Positions 26,023 to 34,286 of a stretch of DNA of 64,000 nt are shown here, in pieces. Position 1 is the first letter of the stretch; each line of letters starts with the position of its first letter. Source of the DNA: Nocardia uniformis NBRC 13702 (lineage in GTDB: Bacteria; Actinomycetota; Actinomycetes; Mycobacteriales; Mycobacteriaceae); NCBI RefSeq assembly GCF_001613345.1, contig NZ_BDCE01000065.1:53485-117484 (forward strand), written 5' to 3'. Position numbers and translations under genes: made by a program. The notes under the pieces were generated by a model that saw nothing but the letters and a program-made list of their open reading frames with translations, was not told the DNA's origin and made no database searches.

Positions 26023-26445
26023 CTAGGATGCGGCCAGCGCCGCTTCGACAGCATCGCGCGGTACCTGCACGTGCAGCGCCACCTCACCACCGGCGCCGCT
26101 CACCGCTGTGGAGAGCGTGCGCGCCCAGGTCTGCTCGTACACCACGACCAAGGCCGACGTGCCCGGCCGCATGGTCGAGCGCACCACGTCGAGGTCGTCA
26201 TCACTGACCAGGCCGCGCGCGTCGACCGTGATGCCGTCGAGCCCGACCTCCTCGAGGGGTTCGTCGATCTCGACCTGGGTGAGCGCCCCATCCGGAGCCA
26301 TATGGAGAAAGACCAGGTCCAGTACTGTCACATAGCCGCGATCCACCACATCGTGCAGCGCGTTCTTCGCACTCGCTCCGACGCGAGCACCGGGAAAGGT
26401 GAAGACCACCAGTTCAACAGGCCCGAGGTCCGATGTTTCCGCCAT
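26023..26445 (-). CDS. DUF6325/DUF1269-like protein
   Basis: This 140-aa protein starts GPVELVVFTFPGARVGASAKNAL, with two ferredoxin-like beta-alpha-beta units. The early segment LHDVVDRGYVTVLDLVFLHMAPDG and the later GTSALVVVYEQTWA are characteristic of the DUF1269/DUF6325 group. No membrane segment or catalytic motif is seen. It is upstream of and presumably co-transcribed with the SHOCT protein. The family is often found in stress-related clusters; no biochemical function is assigned. Confidence 0.75.
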   Translation of the reverse strand: MAETSDLGPVELVVFTFPGARVGASAKNALHDVVDRGYVTVLDLVFLHMAPDGALTQVEIDEPLEEVGLDGITVDARGLVSDDDLDVVRSTMRPGTSALVVVYEQTWARTLSTAVSGAGGEVALHVQVPRDAVEAALAAS

Positions 26446-26470
26446 GTCGCCATCCTCACTGTCGAACACC

Positions 26471-26509
26471 GGGGTGTGCGCCTCATCCGTAACCGATGAA
26501 GCGCACCCC
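26471..26509 (-). terminator. Terminator-like hairpin after the DUF7144 gene
   Basis: GGGGTG-CGC-TCATC on one side pairs with GATGA-GCG-CACCCC on the other, with one 2-base bulge, one mismatch and a 7-base loop. It lies 11 bp downstream of the minus-strand stop at 26520. Confidence 0.55.
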
Positions 26510-26519
26510 GCGGTGCGGG

Positions 26520-26930
26520 TTATCGCTTGTCGGGATTCCAGGTCGCCAGTGCCCAGATCACCACGATGTCGAGGGCGATGATGAGGATCGACCACAGCGG
26601 GTAGTACGGCAGCCAGAGGAAGTTGCTGATAATCGACAGCGCGGCCAGGCCGATGGCGGTGATCCGGGCCCACAGCGCACCGGTCATCAACGCTATGGCA
26701 CTGATGATGAGCAGGGCACCGACCAGGATGTGGATCCAACCCCACGAGGTGATGTCCATCCGGTAGATGTAGCTCGGTCCGGCCACGAATAGATCGTCCT
26801 TGGCGACCGCGGCAATGCCCTCCAGCAGCGACAGCACACCGGCCGTCAGTAGCAGGACGGCCGCACCGATGGATACGCCGGCGGCGACCCCTTGGCGCAC
26901 CGGGTGTCCGGTAATCGGCGATTCGGTCAT
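26520..26930 (-). CDS. Four-helix membrane protein (DUF7144-like)
   Basis: This 136-aa integral membrane protein has four hydrophobic segments: about 17-38, 58-80, 85-105 and 108-128. The motif YIYRMDITSWGWIHILVGALLI links the first two helices. The pattern is that of small actinobacterial membrane proteins of the DUF7144 group. The ATG follows GAAAGGAATCGC at good spacing. It lies upstream of the DUF6325-SHOCT pair but is separated from it by a terminator-like hairpin. Role unknown; the neighbourhood suggests stress response. Confidence 0.75.
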   Translation of the reverse strand: MTESPITGHPVRQGVAAGVSIGAAVLLLTAGVLSLLEGIAAVAKDDLFVAGPSYIYRMDITSWGWIHILVGALLIISAIALMTGALWARITAIGLAALSIISNFLWLPYYPLWSILIIALDIVVIWALATWNPDKR

Positions 26931-27056
26931 GTGCGATTCCTTTCTCGAGTGCCCGCGAGATCGCGAACGGCATGTGTGTCGACGGCTCAGTGCAGCCAAG
27001 GCGACGAACACGACGGGTCCGGCGAGGCCCCTCGTCGCCGCGGTGCCTCGCAACGG

Positions 27057-28958
27057 TCAGGGTGTGACGATGGCGAAATCGGGGTCGGGTTCGTCGAACA
27101 GGGTCACCAGTTTGGCGAAGCTCGCCACGTCACCGTCGATGGTGACGGCCCCCGATTGCACGGCCGCGCCGAGGTCTTGGCCGTCGAGCAGGACCCCGAT
27201 GAGGGTGGCGCGGGTCAGGGTGAAGGTGACCTCGGCCGGGGGCAGCGTGTCGCCGTCGCGGCGGTCGTAGTGCAGCAGTACGCCATTGCGCAGTTCGAGG
27301 CGGCGGGTGCGATTCTCATCGGTGAATATCCAGTCGCTGATGGCCTTCTCGTGCCACGCCTTGGGCCCGTCCAAGCGCAGGGACATAGCGTCGAAGACCT
27401 GTTCCACGGTCAGCGCGGCCAGCATGGTCGGCGAACTCGCCGGGGTCGGGGTACCGACATTGCCGTTGCGCAGCTCGTAGGCGCCCATCAGATAGAAGTT
27501 GCGCCATGGACCGTTCTCGGCGCCGTACCCGAGCTGATCGAAGGTGCTGGCCTGCAAGGTCTTCGCGGCTTCGTTGGACGGGTCGGCGAAGATCACATAG
27601 TTGACCACCTGCGCCACCCAGCGGTAGTCACCGTCGTCGTAGGCAGCACGCGCCTTGCGCAGCACCTGGTCGGCACCGCCCATGAATTCCACATGGCGTT
27701 TGGCGGATTCGACCGGGGGGTGCTCCCACAGGTGTGCCGGATTGCCGTCGAACCAGCCCATGTAGCGCTGGTAGACAGCCTTCACATTGTGGCTGACCGA
27801 GCCGTAATAACCCCTGGCGTGCCAGGAGTTTTCGACTGCGGGCGGCAGCTCGAAATCCTCGGCGATCTCCGAACCCACCAGGCCCTGGTTGAGCTTGCGC
27901 AACGTCTGATCGTTGAGGTAGGCGTACAGATCTCGTTGCAGCGACAGGTATTCGACGAGCCGCTCGGTATCCCAGGTGGGCCAGTGATGGGAGGCGAAGA
28001 CGACATCGCTGTCGCGCGCGTAGAGATTGATGGCCTCGGTGAGGTACTGCGACCACACGTGTGGGTCGCGGACCAGCGCGCCACGCAGGGTCAGCAGGTT
28101 GTGCAGGGTGTGGGTCGCGTTCTCCGCCATGCACAGTGCCCGGAAGTCCGGGAAGTAGAAGTTCATCTCCGCGGGCGCTTCGGTACCCGGCGTGATTTGG
28201 AAGACGATGCGTACACCGTCGATCGTCATTTCCTGCCCCGTGTGGGTGATGTCGTGAGTCGGGGCGATGAGGGTGATGGTGCCGACCGAATTGGTCTGCC
28301 CCAGACCGGCTCCCACCTGTCCCTGCGGGCCGCGGGGCAGGACCGCGCCGTACATGTAGGCCGAACGGCGCGCCATAGCCGTTCCGGCATAGACGTTCTC
28401 GGCGACCGCGTGCTCGAGGAAGCCCGCGGGAGCGACCACGGGAAGGCGACCGGCCTCCGCGTCCTCGGCCGAGGCGACGCCGCGCGCGCCGCCGAAATGG
28501 TCCACGTGCGAATGAGTGAAGATGAGCCCGGTCACCGGTTTGTCGCCGCGATGAGCACGGTAGAGCGCCAGTCCGGCCGCAGCGGTTTCGGCGGAGATCA
28601 GCGGATCGATCACGATCACACCGGTTTTACCCTCGATGAGGGTCATATTCGACAGATCCAGCCCCCGAACCTGATAGATGCCCGCAACCACCTCATAGAG
28701 CCCCTGACGGGCGACCAGACCGGCCTGCCGCCACAGGCTCGGGTTCACCGAAGCCGGGCAGGTGCCCTGCAAAAAGTCGTAGGAGTCGCTGTCCCACAAC
28801 ACCTTCCCCTCGGCGTCTCGCACCACCCCGGGTTCGAGCGCGGCGATGAACCCGCGGTCGGCGTCCTCCTGATCAGTGGTGTCGGCCAAGGGCAACTCAG
28901 CGGCGATCCGCTGCTGCTGGTCGATAATGAAATCGCTCGGATCGGTCGCTGCGCTCAT
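27057..28958 (-). CDS. Class III alkyl sulfatase (metallo-beta-lactamase fold)
   Basis: This enzyme would hydrolyse primary or secondary alkyl sulfates to alcohol and sulfate, using a dinuclear zinc site. The 633-aa protein has THSHVDHFGGARG (zinc ligands), ENATHTLHNL, SHHWPTWDTERLVEYL and HNVKAVYQRYMGWFDGNP. An all-alpha dimerisation domain and a C-terminal SCP2-like domain follow, as in SdsA1, Pisa1 and BDS1. There is no clear signal peptide, which suggests cytoplasmic action. The ATG at 28958 overlaps the stop of the upstream DUF3159 gene as ATGA; the much longer frame to 29555 is an overlap artefact. Confidence 0.92.
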   Translation of the reverse strand: MSAATDPSDFIIDQQQRIAAELPLADTTDQEDADRGFIAALEPGVVRDAEGKVLWDSDSYDFLQGTCPASVNPSLWRQAGLVARQGLYEVVAGIYQVRGLDLSNMTLIEGKTGVIVIDPLISAETAAAGLALYRAHRGDKPVTGLIFTHSHVDHFGGARGVASAEDAEAGRLPVVAPAGFLEHAVAENVYAGTAMARRSAYMYGAVLPRGPQGQVGAGLGQTNSVGTITLIAPTHDITHTGQEMTIDGVRIVFQITPGTEAPAEMNFYFPDFRALCMAENATHTLHNLLTLRGALVRDPHVWSQYLTEAINLYARDSDVVFASHHWPTWDTERLVEYLSLQRDLYAYLNDQTLRKLNQGLVGSEIAEDFELPPAVENSWHARGYYGSVSHNVKAVYQRYMGWFDGNPAHLWEHPPVESAKRHVEFMGGADQVLRKARAAYDDGDYRWVAQVVNYVIFADPSNEAAKTLQASTFDQLGYGAENGPWRNFYLMGAYELRNGNVGTPTPASSPTMLAALTVEQVFDAMSLRLDGPKAWHEKAISDWIFTDENRTRRLELRNGVLLHYDRRDGDTLPPAEVTFTLTRATLIGVLLDGQDLGAAVQSGAVTIDGDVASFAKLVTLFDEPDPDFAIVTP

Positions 28959-29617
28959 TTCACTCCTTCTAGTTCCTCTGATGTCAGACTGCGACGCACC
29001 CACAGCCAGGTGCCGGCCAGCATCACCACCAGTGCGGGCTTGCCGAACACGAGTGCGACCGTGCCCAGGACCACCACCTTGTCGGCGATATACAGCGGCA
29101 CCATCACCACCAGGTGCAGCGCCCAAAAGACGAACCACGCGAAAGTCACCTTGCGGTGCAACATGATTCGGGTGGGCCGGGCTGCAGACTCCGCGGGTTC
29201 GAGCCCGATCCGGGTGCACGCCCAATGACTGAGCGGTCGACCGACGAGCAGGCTCGCCCCGAAGGCCACCGTGCCCACCGCACAGATCAGCAGGTCGGGA
29301 AGATAGAAGCCGCGCCCCTCCCCGGTAATGCCGACGAATAGCGAGAAGACCACGACCACCGCCACTGCGGTGAGGACCACCCGCGCGGAATCTCCCCGCA
29401 CCAGCCGGAAGCCGGCGATCGCGCAGGCCACGGCGAGTGCGATGAGGACGCCGATCTTGGCATTGGCCGTGGCGTACCCGATGAGGAAACCCACGGCCGG
29501 GGCGGCGCCGTCGATAATGTGCCGAGGGCCGCCCAGCGATTTGAACTTGCCCCACATCTCGGCGGTCGTCGACCGCCGAGAATTGTCGGCAGATTCCACG
29601 TCACCCCCTGTGCTCAC
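28955..29617 (-). CDS. DUF3159 membrane protein (sulfatase-linked copy)
   Basis: This 220-aa protein has about six hydrophobic helices and the DUF3159 pattern: GGPRHIIDGAAPAVGFLIGYA at the start, then a FRLVRGDS loop and GRGFYLPDLL. It is one of two DUF3159 proteins in the window; the other, at 51250, is in the conserved core locus. Translation is coupled to the alkyl sulfatase through the ATGA overlap, so the two act together. A membrane role such as substrate or product passage is plausible but unproven. The GTG start is used. Confidence 0.82.
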   Translation of the reverse strand: MSTGGDVESADNSRRSTTAEMWGKFKSLGGPRHIIDGAAPAVGFLIGYATANAKIGVLIALAVACAIAGFRLVRGDSARVVLTAVAVVVVFSLFVGITGEGRGFYLPDLLICAVGTVAFGASLLVGRPLSHWACTRIGLEPAESAARPTRIMLHRKVTFAWFVFWALHLVVMVPLYIADKVVVLGTVALVFGKPALVVMLAGTWLWVRRSLTSEELEGVK

Positions 29618-29811
29618 GCATCAACAAGGCATCAGCTATCCACTGGCAACATACATCGTTGCACGGTTCAGGCCCGAACGAGTGAAGCTGGCAAACATGT
29701 CGACCTACGAGGCACCCGCGAAGGGGTCGGCGTCAGCGGAACGAGCGCGTCTCGACCCGGTTGTCGACTCGCCGCGGTGAAGACTGTCAGCCGACCAATG
29801 AAGGAGAGCCG

Positions 29812-30464
29812 ATGCCACCGCGAAGTCCTCAGTCCGCCCACCCGATTCCGGCCCTCTCCGCCGCGACCGGCTGGTCGATCCCGCGAGGTCTGATCGTCCT
29901 ACTGGCGGCGGCGCGCGGCGCGGCGGCGGTCACCGATATTGTCGCCACGCGACCCGATGCCACCGCGCTAGATTTGGCCGGATTCTCCACCCCCACACAG
30001 CGATTGGTGGTGGCGCTGGCGCTGCTCGATGATCTGTGGGCTCGGCGCGATGAACGGCGACCGGTCCTGCTCGTCATCGACGAGGCGCATAATCTCGCCT
30101 CGCCACAACTTGATTCGCCGATCGCGGCCGCGGTCCGTGAACGACTTATCCAGATCGCCGCGGAGGGCCGCAAATACGGGCGGTGGCTACCGCTCTCGAC
30201 ACAGCGGCCCTCCAAGGTGCACCCCGGGGCATCCTGTCCCAGTGCGACAATCTCGCGCTCATGAAAACGACCTCGCCGGTTGACCTGGCGGAACTGGGGA
30301 CCTACTTCGGATATGCACCGACCGCGCTCCTGGAGCAGGCCCCCTGGTTCCGACAGGGCGAGGCGCTGTTCGCGGGTGGATTCGTGCCCGCACCGACGCT
30401 GGCCAAAGTCCACGCCCGACTCACAGCGGAAGGAGGCAGCGATGTCAGCGTGCCGATGCGCTGA
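29812..30464 (+). pseudogene. Frameshifted HerA-like (DUF87) ATPase remnant
   Basis: Frame 1 carries RRPVLLVIDEAHNLASP (Walker B) and ends STQRPSKVHPG. The protein then continues in another frame from about 30215 as GILSQCDNLALMKTTSPVDLAELGTYFGY and FRQGEALFAGGF. Joined, this is the C-terminal half of a HerA/VirD4-type DNA-pumping ATPase of the kind common in actinomycetes. The Walker A half is missing. A good AAGGAGAG site before the ATG at 29812 may be coincidental or a remade start. One frameshift plus N-terminal loss indicates a pseudogene. Confidence 0.78.
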
Positions 30465-31403
30465 CCGCTGACTTGTCCCGCATTCTGGACCGAGTCGAGC
30501 AGCATCGTCGATGCCCTGCGGTCCCGGCACCAGCCGAGAGCACGGTCCGATACGACGCGCACGGACCTGGATCGCGGCAATGCCGCGGTGGCGCGGGCCG
30601 CGCCACCGCGCGCGGTGAAACTCCTCGAGCCATCACATCCCGGCGCCAACGCAATTCGTGCCCTACGCAACAGGCCCCTTCGCACCTGAGCCCTCCGAAT
30701 TCTGGTCGAGCCAGCCAAGGGTCTGGTCGAGCGAGCCAACGGATATCTGGAGACCTCGTTCCTCCCAGACCGCGCGTTCAACGATCCGGCCGACGTCAAT
30801 ACCCGGCTGAGCGCCAATCAGCGTCATCACCGGCGGCTGGAATGTCGTCTCAGCGACCGTTGGGCTCGGCACAGTGAGGTGGCCTCAGCGACTTTGATCG
30901 GGAGCCGCGGAGACCGAAGCGGCCCCCAACCCGTGACGGTTCGAAGATAGATCGCGCGCACATATGGCGCCGTTCAGGAATGCGGCCGCTGCACCAATCG
31001 CGGCCTACAGCTGGGTAATGCCCGCACCTTCGCGGTCGAGGTGAAGCGCGTCGCGCAGGGCGGTGAATGGCTCGGCGCAGGTCGACGAGCATCTCCTGGC
31101 GTACCGGTTGATCGCAGGCCGCCCGGTCCGAGGTCGCCGCGAGCGGACACACGACCCCTCGACGCCACCTCCTCGACGCGTCAGAAGTCGTGGTCCGCTC
31201 GATACGCTGCCGATTCCTCCCTGAAGGGTCGACAGGTTGCCCACTCGGCTGCGACCGCACCCCTCGGACGCCGCAGACAAACGAGTCGCAGAAACCCTAC
31301 GGAGGGCGGGTATTTCCGCGCATGCCCCGAATTCCCTGGGCATGCGGGTAGCTACTGGACAGCAACCCACTCCGTTGTGGTCGGACCGCACATTCCTGAA
31401 CAG
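30465..31403. other. Gene-free debris region
   Basis: About 0.9 kb with no intact gene. It contains the IS21-type transposase remnant at 30702-30890, preceded by an unassigned frame and followed by an unassigned minus-strand tail ending at 31005 (ALRDALHLDREGAGITQL). I cannot name either. No terminal inverted repeats of a complete IS were found. Confidence 0.6.
30702..30890 (+). mobile_element. IS21-type (IstA) transposase C-terminal remnant
   Basis: The frame reads EPAKGLVERANGYLETSFLP, then RAFNDPADVNTRL, HHRRLECR and DRWA. This is the end of the integrase core and the Mu-type C-terminal region of IS21-family transposases. The piece between NTRL and RHHRR is shortened. There is no start, no DDE core upstream and no IstB gene. 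Confidence 0.68.
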
Positions 31404-31437
31404 CGCAGCCCGGCCGCAGGTGTGCGACCGGGCTGCG
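31404..31437 (-). terminator. Terminator after chdC
   Basis: CGCAGCCCGG and CCGGGCTGCG form a perfect 10-bp stem around a 14-base loop that can itself pair (CGC with GCG). It is 20 bp downstream of the chdC stop on the minus strand. Confidence 0.65.
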
Positions 31438-31456
31438 ATTGTCCGCCGAGACTGCG

Positions 31457-32152
31457 TCAGGGCAGGGCGTTGATCAGCTTCTCGACATCGACGCGGGGGC
31501 CGGTGAAGAACGGGATCTCTTCGCGCACGTGCAGGCGCGCCTCGGTGGCGCGCAGGTCGCGCATGAGGTCGACGATGCGGTGGAGTTCGGGGGCCTCGAA
31601 GGCGAGGATCCACTCGTAGTCGCCGAGGGCGAAGGAGGCGACCGTATTGGCGCGCACGTCGGGGTAGCCGCGGGCGGCCTTACCGTGATCGGCGAGCATC
31701 TTGCGACGCTCCTCGTCGGGCAGCAGGTACCAGTCGTAGGAGCGGACGAAGGGGTAGACGCAGATGTAGTTGCCGGGTTCTTCGCCCGCGATGAACGCCG
31801 GGACGTGACTCTTGTTGAATTCGGCGGGGCGGTGCAGGGCGGCATTGCTCCATACGGGGGCGCTGGCGCGGCCCAGTTCGGTGGTGCGGCGGAAATCGGC
31901 GTAGGCCGCCTGCAACTCCTCGATATTCTCCGCGTGCCACCAGATCATGAAGTCGGCGTCGGCGCGCATACCGGCGACGTCGTAGAGGCCGCGCACCACG
32001 ACACCCTTCTCCTCGAGAGCATCGAAGAAAGCCTTGGCCTCCTTGATGATCGCCTCGCGCTCCTCCCCCAGCGCACCGGGCTGAACCTGGAACACCGAGA
32101 ACATGAGGTAGCGGATGGTGTCGTTGAGTGCCTTGTAGTCGAGTCGCGCCAT
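31457..32152 (-). CDS. chdC: Coproheme decarboxylase ChdC (HemQ)
   Basis: This enzyme catalyses the last step of the coproporphyrin-dependent haem pathway, the oxidative decarboxylation of coproheme to haem b. The 231-aa protein has the chlorite-dismutase-like fold. The essential Tyr lies in YPFVRSYDWYLL, and the axial His in MLADHGKAARGYPDV. The ATG at 32152 starts the family N-terminus (MARLDYKALNDTIRYLMFSVF); a longer frame to 32389 runs through a repeat element and is rejected. Together with hemY and hemE it matches the Rv2676c-Rv2678c order. A palindromic repeat separates it from hemY, so it may have its own promoter. Confidence 0.93.
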   Translation of the reverse strand: MARLDYKALNDTIRYLMFSVFQVQPGALGEEREAIIKEAKAFFDALEEKGVVVRGLYDVAGMRADADFMIWWHAENIEELQAAYADFRRTTELGRASAPVWSNAALHRPAEFNKSHVPAFIAGEEPGNYICVYPFVRSYDWYLLPDEERRKMLADHGKAARGYPDVRANTVASFALGDYEWILAFEAPELHRIVDLMRDLRATEARLHVREEIPFFTGPRVDVEKLINALP

Positions 32153-32299
32153 GAGACCATCGTGCCATTCGGGCGAAGTCGAGGCGCGTGGCGGGCTGAC
32201 ATGTGAGCCCTCGTACCCGCAACCGGACATAGTGGTCACAGATCGCGATGCGGCGGTGCCTCCCGCCACCTCACCACGGGATGACCGCGCGGGCCCGGC

Positions 32300-32373
32300 G
32301 TCATTCCGACGTGTTTCGGCCGGAATCCACACTCCTGCCGTAGTGGATCCCGGCCAAAAGCATGCCGGGATGA
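32300..32373. repeat. Dispersed palindromic element, copy 1
   Basis: Two arms of about 31 bases, each of the form GTCATtCCggCgTG...GGCCGGaATCCAC, face each other around a 12-base centre, with about eight mismatches and a single one-base gap. The element lies between chdC and hemY. Related copies occur at 42.55, 53.48 and 63.98 kb. It can form a long hairpin in RNA or DNA. Confidence 0.75.
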
Positions 32374-32390
32374 CGGGGGTGCCGGCCACC

Positions 32391-32438
32391 GCGTTCGGGC
32401 GGCGTGCCCACCCGGCGTTCGGGCGGCGTGCCCACCCG
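32391..32438. repeat. 24-bp tandem duplication
   Basis: The unit starting GCGTTCGGGC and ending CCCACCCG is present twice head to tail with no mismatch, next to the palindromic element. The remainder of 32153-32474 has no gene. Confidence 0.8.
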
Positions 32439-32474
32439 GCGGAACCGCTGGTGATGCACGCCGGGCCAGAACGC

Positions 32475-33821
32475 TCAGATCAACTGATCGGCAATGCGGG
32501 TCGCGGCGGCGGTGCCGGAGGCGGCGCAGGCGGGGACGCCGACGCCGTCGAGGTACGCACCGGCCACGGCTATTCCGTCGAGATCGGCGATCGTATTACG
32601 CAGGGCGGCAATGCGATCGGTGTGGCCGGGAGCGTACTGCGGGAGGCCGCCGGGCCACCGTTGGACGATGGCGGTCAGCGGGCAGAGGGGTGCGTCTACC
32701 ACCGTTGAGAGGTCTTCGGTGGCGGCGGTGATGAGGTCGGCGTCCGACCAGGACAGCGGGGCGGGGTCGCCGAAGCGGCCGAAGGAGGCGCGGACCAGGG
32801 CTACGTCACGGGTGGCGAGGTGGGGCCATTTGCGGCTGGAGAGGGTGAAGGCCTTGGCGCGCAGGGGTTCACCGGTGGCGACGAGAATGCCGGAGTTGTC
32901 GGGGAGCGGGGCATCCCGCGGGAGGGCGAGTGCCACCACCGCCGACGATGACAGCTCGATTCCCCCGGCGATATCGGCGGCCTGTGGCGCGATATCGCGC
33001 AGCAAGGCGGCCGTGACGGGTGCGGGGGTCGCCAGGATCACCGCATCCACGGGACCGACCGGGTCGAGTTGCCAGCCTGCCGCTGTGCGGGTGAGACGGG
33101 TTGCGGCCGTGTCGGTTTCGATCTTCACGTTGGCGGCGGCGCGCAGCGCGTCCAGCAGAACCCGGTAGCCGTCCCGGATCCCGCCGAATACCGGGGTATT
33201 CGACTTCGGGGGCAGGGCATTTCGCACGGCTTCGGTCAGACTCGACGCGCCGCCGTCGAGGGCGGCGGCCAATGTCGGCAGCGCGGCGCGTACTCCGATG
33301 GAGTCGGCCGTACCGGCGTACACGCCACCGAGCAGCGGATCGACACTGCGACGAACCACCTGCTCCCCGAACCGATCCGCGACCAAAGCCCCCACCGAGG
33401 TATCGCCGCCGCGCTCCCAGCGCAGTGGGCGGTTGGGTTCATCGGCGATGCGCGCCAGGGTCTGCGCATCGACCAGCCCCTCGACCGCTTCCGGCCCGGA
33501 AGGAATACCCATCAGGGTGTCCTCCGGCAGCCGATGGCCACTGCCCTCGGACCAGATCAACGGCCGTCGTCCCGCCGGGTGAACCAGCTGCTCGGAGATC
33601 CCCAATTCCCGCATCAACTCCGGGATTTCGGGCCGACGGCCGACAAACGCCTCCGCCCCGAGATCCACCGGATCGCCCGCGATATCAGTGGTCCGCAGAA
33701 TCCCGCCGATCCGCCCGGACCGCTCCACCAGCACCAGTTCCGCGTCCAGGCCCAATGCCATCCGCAACCGGTAGGCCGCCACCAGCCCGCTGATACCCCC
33801 GCCGACCACCGCGACCCGCAT
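32475..33821 (-). CDS. hemY: Coproporphyrinogen III / protoporphyrinogen oxidase HemY (CgoX)
   Basis: This FAD-dependent oxidase removes six electrons from the porphyrinogen ring. In actinobacteria with ChdC it acts on coproporphyrinogen III. The 448-aa protein has VAVVGGGISGLVAAYRL at the start, VERSGRIGGILRT, DLGAEAFVGR, the RDGYRVLLDAL region, and a C-terminal AVAGAYLDGVGVPACAASGTAAA flavin segment. The frame is open to 33896, but the ATG at 33821 starts exactly at the FAD motif. It lies between hemE and chdC on the same strand. Confidence 0.92.
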   Translation of the reverse strand: MRVAVVGGGISGLVAAYRLRMALGLDAELVLVERSGRIGGILRTTDIAGDPVDLGAEAFVGRRPEIPELMRELGISEQLVHPAGRRPLIWSEGSGHRLPEDTLMGIPSGPEAVEGLVDAQTLARIADEPNRPLRWERGGDTSVGALVADRFGEQVVRRSVDPLLGGVYAGTADSIGVRAALPTLAAALDGGASSLTEAVRNALPPKSNTPVFGGIRDGYRVLLDALRAAANVKIETDTAATRLTRTAAGWQLDPVGPVDAVILATPAPVTAALLRDIAPQAADIAGGIELSSSAVVALALPRDAPLPDNSGILVATGEPLRAKAFTLSSRKWPHLATRDVALVRASFGRFGDPAPLSWSDADLITAATEDLSTVVDAPLCPLTAIVQRWPGGLPQYAPGHTDRIAALRNTIADLDGIAVAGAYLDGVGVPACAASGTAAATRIADQLI

Positions 33822-33988
33822 CGACCACTCCTCAGTCACCTTCGTGAACGCCGAGCGCGGCCCCGACCCGCGAGCCCGGCGCAGCGAACGCGGCACCGCA
33901 CCTCACCGGCGAGCCGCTCCCCTGCAAACTACTCCCGCCGCCGCTGTGATCGGCACAACCCCGCACTCGAAGGGTTTGGAGACCGAGT

Positions 33989-34049
33989 GGTCAGGGGGAC
34001 ATGAGGGCGGGGGTCTCTCGGCCGATGCCGCCACCATGTCCCCCTGACC
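33989..34049. repeat. 15-bp perfect inverted repeat with 31-bp spacer
   Basis: GGTCAGGGGGACATG at 33989-34003 is exactly reversed and complemented at 34035-34049. It lies in the 465-bp hemE-hemY gap, which otherwise has no gene. A smaller pair CACTCG/CGAGTG is at 33964-33988. It may be a terminator for hemE, an RNA structure, or an insertion footprint. Confidence 0.6.
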
Positions 34050-34286
34050 GCACGGTCTGTTCTCTGGTGTCTCTTGTCTTGTTGTCTCGAGTCGGGACCA
34101 CGGCCAGCCAGCCAGGGGTGGAAGGTGAGGATCCGCGCCTGACTGGGGAGCCAAGGTCGGGTACGGCACACGACGCCACCACACTGATCGGTTTTGCCCT
34201 TCCTCCGGAACCCAGCTGGAACCGAAACCCACGCTCCCAACCTGGCTACGTAGGCCCCGAGAACAGCAGTTGCCCCGCACGTATCT

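Noticed and set aside
26892..29228. 778-aa open frame on the plus strand
   Set aside because: It lies antisense to the alkyl sulfatase, whose zinc-site motifs are unmistakable. High GC content gives long open frames on the opposite strand.
28959..29555. N-terminal extension of the alkyl sulfatase
   Set aside because: It is the DUF3159 gene in another frame. The ATGA overlap gives the start at 28958.
32153..32389. N-terminal extension of ChdC
   Set aside because: It runs through the palindromic repeat and lacks family similarity.
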